This document shows, in pieces, positions 47,464 to 58,877 of a stretch of DNA of 64,000 bases. The notes below the pieces were generated by a model that saw only the letters and a list, made by a program, of their open reading frames with translations, was not told the origin of the DNA and searched no databases. Both the position numbers and the translations under genes were made by a program. Origin of the DNA: Beroe ovata (Eukaryota > Ctenophora > Nuda > Beroida > Beroidae); assembly GCA_946803715.1 (NCBI GenBank), contig CAMPET010000086.1, forward strand, positions 45,624 to 109,623, written 5' to 3'. Numbering within the stretch: the first letter of the stretch is position 1; each line of letters starts with the position of its first letter.

Positions 47464-50400
47464 TTGTGTAAAGACTGCTGCTATCACAGTGGGCGTAGTT
47501 TTTGGAGATAACTCCGACGAAGATTTTACATTCTACAGTGGACAAAGGTAAGTTTCTACATTCCCCAAACATTTCGACCCACAAAATTGAGTTTAATTCC
47601 TGAATCGATGGTCTCATTCGATAGTAAGATAGGTGAACTTGATAACTTGAATATCATAAAACTGTTCCATGAAATTATCCGGTTTGCCAATTTCAACTTG
47701 ATCAAAGATTTGAGAGGTTTGATATTTATTATGTCTCAGAGATATTGAGGCTGATCTTGATGTTGATGAAGATACACTTTTCGGGATTGGCTCCACTACC
47801 AAAGCGATGACAGCGATCGTAACCGATAAGGTGCTTCATATATAATTTCCCAGAAAAACTGTGGGATGTTTCAGATGCGAGATTTCTGGTTCAAAATGAT
47901 ACATCGGTCTATAGTGTCTACTATAACTCTTCTATACAATGAATTTCTTTGATGTTACGATGGACACATAATGACTCATTTTAAAACAATTGACACATCC
48001 GTTTATCGCAGGTGTTGAAAGACCTCGGTTACACATGGGACACACCAATAGTCACATTCTATCCGTCACTCAAACTACCGACTGACAGCGGTCACCAGAG
48101 CAGAACCAACAAAGTACGTGTCATCGTACTTTTATGTAACCATGGTAACTGCAGTGACTTTTGTTACAATGGCAGTATTGGCAACATGGTAACACGTCAT
48201 GGTATGGTTATCACTAATTGGTAATATCACCAACTGGTAACCATGGTAACTTACTCTTAGTAACCATAGCAACACCTCATGCGGTTACCAAGACAACAGT
48301 TTTCACTCCGCCAGGTTACATTCCGTGATCTGTATTCTCACACGACGTGCTTGCGGCGGAGTGATTTCTGGTGGTGTGCAGGGCCATCCTCTTTCGACGT
48401 GACACAGATGATGGATAAGTTACAGTACATGAAACCGGTACGTGACAACTTTTGCCTATTTATGATCTAATTTTCAAATGTGAATCTTTCTTCAGAGATC
48501 TGATGAATCTCAATACTCATATTGTTAGAACTTCGAACTCACCTCTCCAAAGATTCGAATCTGTTGAATGACCTTAATGAAAGTGAATCATAACCTTCTT
48601 TCAGCTGTGCCCGTTCCGTAATAAGTTCGACTACAACAACCTGATGTATGTTACGGGAGCTTACATCATCGAGCAGTTGTCGGGTATAACTTTTATATTG
48701 ACACAACTCCTTCGATCCATGGCTTGACACCATTTTGCCTATTCAAGTCCTCACAACATTCCTTGACACCACTTTTTTTGATTGAGAGCACTTCATATTG
48801 ATGACATCATGCATTGACACCACTTAAGCTTGACACCACTCTAGCTTGACACCACTTTGTTCTCAAAGCCTGACACAATTTCAGGAAAGACGTGGGACAC
48901 ATTGCTGAATGAAATGGTCTTGACACCACTTGGTATGACGAAGACGAAAGCTACTTTTGACGAGGCTTACCAAACGGGCAACACCGTGAAGGGGTATAAA
49001 GCTGTTAACGATGAAATGGTGGAAATTCCTTACGATGCAGATAGGTGAGAGAATTGGAGTTTAAACCCATCAATAAACCATTGAATTTTTCTCCCAGTTT
49101 TCAGCATTTATTGGAATTTCATGATGCTATATTGCCATTATCTCATTATCCGTACTATTTTCATCTGTTGGTGCTAACGATATTCTTTACAATTCATTTC
49201 TGAGACCCATTTTCCACAGGATAATAGATCTGGTGCGAGCAGCGGGCAGCGTACACTCGACTGCAGTTGACATGAATAAATACATGAGACACATTCTTGA
49301 AGAGGAAGAATACTACAACAACTTGGTGAGTTAGTGAGGGGGGATTCAGGAATTCAAGAGGCTTCGCTCAAACTCGCGCGAACCATGAACCCCTCCTTTT
49401 TTTCTAGTTCCTATGTTAGCCCATACCCTATATCTAATCCCATCTCATGATGACACCGTCTGCGTTGACACCATAAGCTGTTCTATATTTTTCACAGATA
49501 TTCTCAGTTTTGGGATCCCACCCCCGTGGACGCAGGACGGTATTACGGTGTCACGACACAGCTCAAACCACCAATCCCGGCAACCACACACATGAACAAC
49601 TACACGATAAGTAAGAGATGTGACCAATCACGCCTTATATGGTCACCGTGTTGTTCGGAGCACTCACGCCTTATATGGTCAACGTGTTGTTCGGAGCAAT
49701 CACGCCATATATGGTCACCTTGTTGTTCGGAGCGATCACGCCTTATATGGGCATTCTTCAGGCTGGTTTCTCGGAGACTATCAGGATGAAGAGATACTGA
49801 TACACGGCGGTGATACCTTCACTACGAGCACGTTCATTACTCTCAGTAGAACAGGGAAATACGGTATCTATGCTTCCTCCACTGGTGGGGATAAAGGTGG
49901 GTTCAACACTTTCGCTTTCAGAATTTGATTCGACTTTCTCTTTCGCTCCTACTTTCGCCTTCTTAAATCGGCTTGTTTCCGTAAGTGTTCACACGACCGG
50001 AGCATTAATTGCAAATATCAATCTCATTTCAACTCGCATTACCAGATCTCTTCCTCAGCTAGGGAGCTGAATCAGCTACTTACGTGGTACATACAGGATC
50101 TTATCACCGGAGCGGAACCCTGGCTAGACTCCACAAACATATGCTCTTTCCCAGGTTAGGATTACTTGAGTCTAGAGAGATGTTTGCTGTTTGCATTCCT
50201 GGTCATCACATGTTCGGAGGTGTCAAATGATGGGCTCTAATTTGACACCGCAGTTTAGGGCTCCTGTGTTATGAAGCTTGAACTTGCATTCTTATTTTGA
50301 TAATGATACTGATAGCTTCTCCCTTCACGAAGTTTAGCCTATGAATATTCGAGCAACGATTTCTCAGATTTCTGGAAGAACGAAGAAACAGAAAAAGAAG

Positions 50401-51131
50401 AAAACACAGACGAGAACCAAGAAGAAGAAAAAGAAGGAGGGGTGATCCAAGCTGGCTACACTGCGGCTGATAACTCAAGCGAGTTATCGCAATATGTCGG
50501 GACCTACAGTCACAAAGCATACGGTGATGTCAACATCACTTATTCAGAGGAAACCGGTCTGTTCTTCACTTACCACAGGTTTGAAATTGTTGTTCGTAAA
50601 CGTAGTCCATACGGCTTTGTTACTTATGAAATTGAATAACGCTTCTTCAATGAAGCCGAGTAACAAGGCGCATATACAATCGTTATCAGATTGTGTAAAT
50701 ATGCTGTTCATGGTTTTATACCATCTCCTCTCAGGATGAACTGCACCATGCTGAGGAAAGATGAACCAGGTTCATTCAGCTGCCGGGCTAACGTCCCCTT
50801 TCTCCCTTCCGACAGCAGGTACTCGTAGAGACATCCCTATTCCCTACCCAAAAACCTACATAGGCTTTGACAATATCATTATCACAGACTGTGATTCATT
50901 CAAATTTTATCCGGGGGCACTCAACTTTATCTAACAAACTTTGCATTTTATTTATTCCGCAGGGTGCCCCATCCAGAATTGAGAATAGAATTCCACGAGG
51001 GAATTCTCCGAGCTAACATGTTCGAAAATGTGGATCCATCCATTTACTATGAGTTCTCGAACAGTGCATCCCGAAAAACCTTAAGTTATCTCGTCACATT
51101 AGGACTTATCTTTCATTACTTGAACGCATGA
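47464..51131 (+). CDS. serine beta-lactamase-family hydrolase (5' exons missing)
   Basis: Thirteen exons join in phase: 47464-47547, 47740-47830, 48012-48113, 48315-48437, 48605-48683, 48885-49044, 49220-49325, 49508-49610, 49762-49896, 50059-50154, 50338-50578, 50735-50818 and 50963-51131 (stop). The class C/PBP-like catalytic set is present: S-T-T-K (SxxK, in FGIGSTTKAMTA), Y-N-N (YxN, in FDYNNLMYV) and H-G-G (KTG-equivalent, in LIHGGDTF). VTFRDLYSHTTCL matches the conserved VTVRDLLSHTSGL-type segment. A C-terminal beta-rich part (QYVGTYSHKAYG) resembles the DUF3471-type barrel after such enzymes. An acidic insert rich in E, K and N separates the two parts. Animal members (LACTB family and relatives) are peptidase- or esterase-like, so a true antibiotic substrate is unlikely. 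The N-terminus, about 30-50 residues, is missing. Confidence 0.85.
49628..49757. repeat. 36-bp minisatellite with a CArG box in each unit
   Basis: Four units with exact 36-bp spacing (TCACGCC at 49628, 49664, 49700 and 49736) lie in a hydrolase intron. Each contains a perfect CC(A/T)6GG (CCTTATATGG in three, CCATATATGG in one), and the first three continue through GTTGTTCGGAGC. The fourth unit is truncated just upstream of the exon acceptor at 49761. Confidence 0.85.
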
Positions 51132-51479
51132 GATGCATTTCAACTTAGCTCCTAGGTGAAAACTGCCATGAAATATCTTGAAATCTTGAAGCAGGAAGCT
51201 GCCATTCAAGGACTGATCCGCAGATAGGTGACCGAAATAATGAGATGTTCGATCGCGTTGTGGGCCTGAGTATGTTTACAAAAACTTAAAGTTTAAGTTT
51301 CATGTTGTTAATCTTATAGAATTGAATACGGTTATTTTTTCAGTTCTCATACGAACGATCCGGATAAAGAAAGCTCGTCAAAAAGTCATTATCAATCGCG
51401 AATGCTTGAGAAGCAAAGTGTAACTTGTAACATTAAGCTGAAAGTGAAAGCACTTGAAATGGTGATTGTATAAAGTTAA
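51132..51479. other. 3' flank of the hydrolase gene
   Basis: AT-rich sequence with no recognised feature. Confidence 0.5.
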
Positions 51480-52290
51480 ACGCGGTCTACGACCTTTATC
51501 CGACCTATGTTTCTCGCGCGCGCGCCTTCGTCCATGAAGGCGTGTTGCGTGTGCACACGTTGCGTATTTATCATTTACTCGGTGATATGAAAAGTCGTTA
51601 AAAAACATGAACTTGAAGAGTTGAAGACGTACAGCGCGCGCGGCCCGGAGTGGCGGAGTACTACTACTACTATTAGGGTCATGGTCACGCAGAGCTGCGC
51701 GGGACGGGGCCGGGGAACACGCGTACGCGCGCGAGAATGGAAAATGAAGAAGCAGAAGTTTGTCGATCTCGATCGATGATAGACCCTGTCGAGAATTTCG
51801 TTGCGCGCGCGCAAACATATTCTGACGCAATGCCGCTTCGCGGCTTGCATGCATCAGCGGTCTGGCATCGCCCGACAAGCAGAAGTCAAATAAAATCTAT
51901 GAATCTATCAACTGTTAAATGTTAATTCTGATCGCGCGTCCGCGTCTCCCGCGCTGCGACCCAAATACCCCGCGCGCGTCTCCGTGGTCTCCTTTCTACG
52001 ACTTTTCAAATCACAGAGTTATAAAAGTAAAATTTAATAGGGGCGCGCAACGTGTGTACAATCACGCGCGACGTGAGACAAATTACAGGCCAGGCCAGAT
52101 GAAATCAAACAAGACAGGCATGAGGCTGCCCAAAATTGAGTCGTCTAAATGCCGAGTCCTTGCCGGATGTTATCTAGTGTCCACTGTTTCTTGCGCGCGG
52201 CGCGCGCGCCTTCATTTCGGCCTTCGATGAAGGCGCGCGTACCGCGCGCAAGAAACAGCGGACAGATAACATCCGGCAACCGAGTCCGTC
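51480..52290. repeat. GC-rich foldback element
   Basis: The left part (51480-51750) carries the family motifs in reverse orientation and the right part (51930-52250) carries them forward (GCGACCCAAATACC, CGTCTCCGTGGTCTCC, TACGACTTTTCA, GGGGCGCGCAACGTGTG, CACTGTTTCTTGCGCGCGG). The whole is thus an inverted pair of the repeat seen at 3930 and 5885. At 52162-52277 there is a near-perfect palindrome: arms of about 54 bp from GCCGGATGTTATCT to its complement AGATAACATCCGGC, with a short TTTCGG-type loop. Confidence 0.8.
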
Positions 52291-52677
52291 AAAAATCGTG
52301 AAATGTCAAATTGCGCGCACTTATGGACTCAGTTAAACTTAATTACATAGTATAATAGGATAGACTCAATTTAGAGCTAATACTCTTAGTTATAGTATTG
52401 GTAATATTAAATATTAGTATACAGCTATATTCTGCTCCCATGTTGTGTGACTCAAATACTTGGCGAAAACTTGTATTTATGAAATTATTATCAAAATGAT
52501 GGTGTAATAGATCCCTAGTTGTGTATTTCATGGTCCATTCTTCAATATTGACCAATAGGTATTCAAAAAGAAAGTTCCATTTGAGACATAAATCTACAAG
52601 ACTTTTCTCAATTCCTATTTTAATTCATACAATCCCTTATTTTAGCTAATGAAACATTGTCTTAATCTTTCACGTTC
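52291..52677. other. 5' flank of the cold-shock-like gene
   Basis: AT-rich sequence between the foldback element and the ATG at 52678. No clear promoter element was recognised. Confidence 0.4.
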
Positions 52678-55600
52678 ATGGGAGAAGCCAAAGGGGTCCA
52701 TGATGTTGTTGGACGCCTTGCTAGAGTTTTGAAGACAGCAAGGCTCCCCAAAGCTGCACAGAAAAATGGTCAGCTAAATCAACATTGTGTTACACCTAAA
52801 TGCTCAAGTTCATCCAGTCCAAGTTCAAATTGGTACTCTCAGGAGTCTTCTTCAACTTTGGAGCCAAACAACTCAAAAGGGAGTTATACCAATTTATTGA
52901 ATACTCCTCTGGACTCTATAGATTTCAAAACTCCAAGTTGTTCAACTGCACTTCCAAAAGATATCAATGTTGAATCTACTATATCAAGAATAAGAAGAAA
53001 TCCTCAAGCATCCTTTGAAGCAGATTATAGTGCTAATCATCAACATAGTTTCTCTGATTCTAAGACAACAGAATTGAATCATGGTGCTATGATTCAGAGT
53101 AAATCTCCCTCAGCACCAAGTTATGAAAGTCGCTATCAATTGCTTATGGTTGACGGTGTACTTATAAAGATTCCTTGGCATTTGAGGGCATCTGCAACAC
53201 ATTTCCCTCTGGTCATTGGATCTGAGACTTATGTTCTCCCTTATCAGAATAATGGGAAAAAGATAGTTGTCTGCTTGAATATAATTCTGGCAGCTGGTCA
53301 GCATGTTGTTGCAAAAGTTGTTGGATATGGATCATTTGATCCTGAAACTGAGTATCCTGAAGGTGCTATTCTCACAATTGATGATGAAGTCATAGCCTCA
53401 GAGTGGCAGGATTCAACTTACCCTGTACGTAAATCAGCCACCACATGTTTCTATTTCATTCTTTCACTCAACTCTGTATTGTTCAAATGTTTAAGAAATA
53501 TCATTCCTTTCACAAATTACTGTGTCCCTCAGTGTCTGGTAACAGATCTGGCCTCAGCTCGAGGTCACACACAGGATGACTTCACATACAATGGTATATT
53601 TTGTGATTGATATTGTTTTGTACAATACCTAGATATTGGCAGAAGTTTTGAGTGTCCACTAATTTTTCCGGGTTTCAGCTGAATTGAATGGAGAAGATTC
53701 AGATATTTCAACTGACATTGAAGATCAGGTACTTTTTATTTTGAAATTTGAGTTTTTATAAGCCCATCTTATTGGAAGATCAGCCATCAAATCTGGAAGG
53801 AAGGGAAGAACATGGATCTAACCAGGGAAATAAAAGCCTCACACCAGGAAACTTCATGAAATGCTGTATGGTGGTTTACCCTTGTTACATGGTAGTCAAT
53901 CCATGAGCTATGATAAATGGTTGTGACGGTTTTTCTAGTCTACATTTCCTGTTTATTTGCTGTTGACATGCTTTCAATATTTCAATCTGTTTTATAATGA
54001 GGGAATGAGGTTTCAAGCAGCTTTTGATCATCAGATTTAGAAAGATTTTATTTAATTCTTCCAAATATCGTAAGAGAGTGTCTCCACATTCTTTGCCAAA
54101 TTGTTTTTTCTTATTTTAAAGTGTCATGAGTTTACCTTATTATGACAAGAAAACAAGCATTGCACCTGGCTTGTGACTGAAAAGTTACACCCAAACAAAA
54201 GCAAGCACTGCACTCACTCAGCTTGTAACTACCAAATTTCTACATAAGAACCAAATATGATATAGATAATGACAGTTTGGCAGATGGCACAATTTGGCTG
54301 GAATAAAAATGTCATGACCCAAAAGTTGTTTGTGAACAGGGAAATAAGCGTAGCACACATGCCTGACCCAATTATTCCAAGTGTTAATCATCAGCCCTCC
54401 GCAGCAAACAATCACCTGCACGGACTTGATTGGGACAGTTGTAAGACTACCAGGCATCCACGGACCAGGTCTCATCTCATACGAATTAAATGATTCCTTC
54501 TCAACCGCACCTTTCTATTCGTGGTCAACAGTTAGTCTGAAAAGAGGAGTGGTATATGTTTTCATATACCCATCGTGGTTAGCCCTGCTTATATCCTTTT
54601 CAAATTTATTTCCAGCCTGAGTTCATGACCGAAGTTTTGATAAAGCAGGGCTAGTTGCGATTGCACTAGTTAAGTTTAGGCATAATTTACTTACCATTTG
54701 GATGACAAACAATAAAGACGCAAAAAGATGGCTCTAGACATACAACGAAATGACACAACAAACCTGAGTGACCCAAAACCTCATTCACCAGCATTGATAA
54801 CTAACAATTCTCTCCTAAAGAGCATGGTTGGTGGTGAAACAGTTACATTCGATCTGGCTCTAGAGGGCAAGACTCAGAAGAATCGCGCTGTCAGATTAAA
54901 ACTGGCACCTCTAGGAGCAAATCTGAAGAATTCCAAGATTACAAAAACGCGGAAGAAATATTTGATTGTAAGTTCCCACTTGAGAGTAAACTTCAATCTT
55001 GAATTCTGTGCAGAGATTGCAATTTGATTGCAAACTCATATTTCAGAAGAAACCAAATCTCAAATCCTTTGAAAAGGATCTCCCATTGATCAAGACACCA
55101 CCAACAACTATCAGTGAACTCGTGAGTTATGATTCAATTGGAGATAACCTCATTCATAATGAAACTCATGATTCATCCTATTCAACATTTGTCCTACATA
55201 TTGTCACATTTGAATGTCTTAACAAAGATTTATTACAATTTCTAACCCTACTTTTCCACCAGTCCTTTACAAAGAAAGGAATGATTGGTCTGATAGATGA
55301 ACAACCAACGAAGACACAGAAGGGTCAGATAAAGTTCTACATTGACCGAACTTTCTGCAAAGCAGAGTTCACGAATTCCTGTATAACTGGTGGTGGCGGG
55401 AGAAGTCCAAACAAGAAGAGCAGTCTCATCGATCTCGCCGTTGTGAAGTTTGATCTGGTCGTCTGGTTCAGACCTGATGTTTGTTATCAGGCGGTTAATG
55501 TCAGGGTGAGTTATTGCGCTGATTTAAGGCTCATTTCTCGGTCTGATAAGATCACAAGCCTATGTTTCATTACTTAGATAGTCTCCATGTTCTAACTCCT

Positions 55601-58519
55601 GTTGTTGTAACCCATCTCAATCCTCCAGCCGGCGCCTAAAACCGTGCCCGTTGGTTGCTACGATTCTCATGGCTTCATTCTTGAGTGTTCAGTTGTCCAG
55701 AAGCCGTGGAGTCTCCACGACTTCAGACATCTCATGATCATCCTCAGCGAGTGTGGTCCTAAGAAGGCATATGATTGGAAAAGTGTGAGTGAACTCCTCA
55801 TTATACTCCGCAAAGTGTGTTAACTGGCGCTGCAATTTCCAGAGAAATTCTGTAGTCTCGGTAATCCCGAGATCATCTGATTTTGAAATTGAATCTTACT
55901 TCTATAACAGTACTTGCTTCAGATCGGTCTTGAACTAAGGAAGAGTCAGCAAGACATAAAAAATTTCCTGAATATGTTCATCCAGCGAATCATCGATTCG
56001 ACCTCTGATAACACGGAAAAATGTAAGAATCCATAAGTGTAAATATGAAAACCTCATTGCCTAATGTGGTAATTACCTTTCCATTTACCCTCAGAATTCT
56101 GAAATCTGAGCGTAGAATCTCACATCTGAACCAACAATTCCTCAGCGACGTTTGGAAAGAAACTGGAACCTTTCATCCGGAATCTATCAAAACCGGTAAC
56201 GGGAGTGAGCGCTGATATCGCCTCACCGTGCACGAAGGTGAACGGACGTCAAGCAAAGGGGAAAGGTGAGGCGAAATAGCTGAGATTTTACAAATTATAG
56301 TAGCTCATGGGACTCATCAATTAAGAGCTATGAAGAGTTATAGGAATTACTGTACATGTGAATAACGTTTTGATATTTTAGAGAATGATTCGAAGATGAC
56401 GAATGGAGCATCAAAAGCAACTACCAAAAGCACGAAATCCAAAAAAGTGAGTTTAATTTCACGTCACTAACTAAGTGTCTCACAACTTCCAATCAAAGTT
56501 AATCACTGATGGCAATGATTATTTTCAGACTAGCAAAACAGCCTCCTCCACCCCCATTTCTGCGGTGGATTCCCTCACAAACGCGGCAGAGTCTCAGAGC
56601 ACAAAACACAAAACGGTTATCCCAAGTTTCTTCTCCTCTCACCAGCGATTTGTGGCAAGGAACCTTCTCTCATGGGAACAGGTAACGGAAACGTTAACGG
56701 GAGTCGGTGAAAATTGTATTCTAATCTCGAATCTGGGTTTCGAAGTCACTCGAACGACAGCGCCACTGGAGACCAAGATAGGGTCAAAATTCAATCAGGA
56801 ATCGATTCAGCGTCCAAAAATACACGGGAATCAACCCCATTTGATTTAGAATGGGACAAATAATTTTGTTCGAATTTCTGATATCAGTAGCGGTGGATTT
56901 ATAAGTGAGTGATCCCACACTTTTTTACTTCGATTTTGAGGGTTTATAATGGATACTTTTTTCTCACTTGCAACATGAATATTCTGTCAATTCATCTCTC
57001 CTACTATCACACAAAAAGTATCAAACCTTTCTATTATCATGTGATGTTCATACTCGCCGTAAAACCACGCCCAAACACGATTTCAAACCTGTGAGAAGCA
57101 TCACTCACAAAAACACGAAAATCAATGGGACACACCAATGACCAAAAATTTTTTTTCACCACTCGAAGAGTGGTAAATGGTGTTTCTGGCCTATTTTTTG
57201 ACGTAGAATCCGAATCTGGAGGAATTTTCGGGCTAGCTCATCGGGAAGACAGCAGCGAAAATCCCAATTTCATTTCAGATGCTAGGTTAGAAGTTGCATG
57301 ATATACAACCGCTCAGGGAAGCGAGATAGGGTCAAAACTCGATCAGGAATCGATTCAGCGTCCAAAAATACATGGGAATCAACCTTATTTGATTTAAAAT
57401 GGGACAAAAAATTTCGTTCGAATTTCTGATATCAGTAGCGGTGGATTTATAAGTGAGTGATCCCACACTTTTTTACTTCGATTTTGAGGCTCTCTAATGG
57501 ATACTTTTCTCTTACTTGCAACAAGAATTTTCTGTCAATTCATCTCTCCTACTATCACACTACAAGTATCAAACCTTTCTATTATCATGTGATGTTCATA
57601 CTCGCCGTAAAACCACGCCCAAAACACGATTTCAAACCTGTGGGAAGCATCACTCACAAAAACACGAAAATCAATGGGACACACCAATGACCAAAAATTT
57701 CACCACTATAAGAGTGGTAAATGGTGTTTCTGGCCTATTTTTTGACGTAGAATCCGAATCTGGAGGAATTTTTGAGCTTACTTCTCTGGAAGTTGGCGGA
57801 AATTACATTTTTAGATTTCTTGCGTGTGAATTCCAAGTCACGTGACCGACTCTGGGTTACTCTTTAGGAATCGCTTACAGCAATGAAGATTTCTCTTCGT
57901 ATATGACTTGAATAATTCCCTTTATATTAAACAGTGCAGACTTCGGATCAACTTCTATATCCCCAGATACCGGAAGTATCGGGTGAACGTGCAGTGAACT
58001 CGGTGCTAGGAGACGTGATGACATCATGTGGTGATCACGTGACCACACAACCAACTCCGTCATCCAATAAGAAAGCGGGAAATGTGAACTATGGAAAGTT
58101 GTACAGATATATTGGGGTCATGTTGGGTTCGGAGGTAGATGGGAATAAACTGCCCAAACTTTCTGGTGAGTTTCTTAATTCAATCATTCAATCATTATGT
58201 TTTTGGAATAAATTGCCTAATTACAACCCTGGCTTAATCTTATGGAATGTCGATATCATCTAACGTATCTATCCTTGCAGCGAATTCATAACCTTATTGC
58301 CCCCTACCCTCAGTTGACGAAGCCAAAGTGATGCTTTACCTCGTAAACGATCTTTTCGACGACATCTCCAAGCGAAACCTCCACTCCCACAAGCAGTTCC
58401 TCCTGGCTCGTTTTTTCGATTTCACGGGGGGTAAGGTGTCGGGTCGTAACCCCATAAACCCGTACAAGATAAAGGGAACCTTGTTACATCTACCAGACAA
58501 ACGGACCAACACGGAATGA
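52678..58519 (+). CDS. unfamiliar protein with cold-shock-like segments
   Basis: Fourteen exons join in consistent phase: 52678-53424, 53533-53593, 53679-53728, 54405-54530, 54728-54967, 55047-55121, 55263-55505, 55629-55784, 55911-56022, 56146-56265, 56382-56446, 56529-56681, 57940-58165 and 58314-58519 (stop), giving about 859 residues. Two stretches look like degenerate cold-shock (UNR/CSDE1-type) barrels: one opens with DLIGTVVRLPG and closes with VTFDLALEGKTQKNRAVRLK, the other opens with KKGMIGLIDE and GQIKFYI and closes with VVKFDLVVWF...QAVNVR. The N-terminal 250 residues, a lysine/serine/threonine linker (about 625-690) and the helical C-terminus (KVMLYLVNDLFDDISKRN) are not recognised. 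If the assignment holds, the protein binds single-stranded RNA or DNA. Exon 5 starts with ATG, so a shorter separate gene from 54728 is possible. The 1.3 kb intron 12 holds the ~550-bp tandem repeat. Confidence 0.6.
56765..57790. repeat. ~550-bp tandem dispersed repeat, two copies, in an intron
   Basis: This is the same family as at 32866-34060, again as a head-to-tail pair (GATAGGGTCAAAA near 56777 and 57325). The two units within this locus resemble each other more than the units 23 kb away, which points to local homogenisation or tandem insertion. Confidence 0.8.
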
Positions 58520-58877
58520 GGAGTTGTTTTTTAACCTAGGATTCGTTTATTGAAGGAAGTGTTTTTTTAACTTATTGTTTTACAAAGTAGCTGATGAACT
58601 AAATTTGATTGTGATTTTGTGAAGGATGCTGTACCTATGTTGTTTGGCGTGAGGTTTTATTGGATGGTAGAAAGAGGCGTGGTGATTTCAGACGTTTCCT
58701 GACAGTCCAGAAAATCAATGTACACATTTTCTTTATTTAATTGTTCCTTTTTATTTATCAACATTTTAGAAATAATCGTGATGTGACTCTTTCAAATTGC
58801 TTGCCTGGAACGAAGTTGCTACCTGTAACAAAATGTTTGACTCGTTTTCATAATCCATCCCATCTATCTATCCACTA
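58520..58877. other. intergenic, 3' flank and cysteinyl-tRNA synthetase promoter region
   Basis: Short AT-rich spacer between two genes on the same strand. No distinct promoter motif was recognised. Confidence 0.4.
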
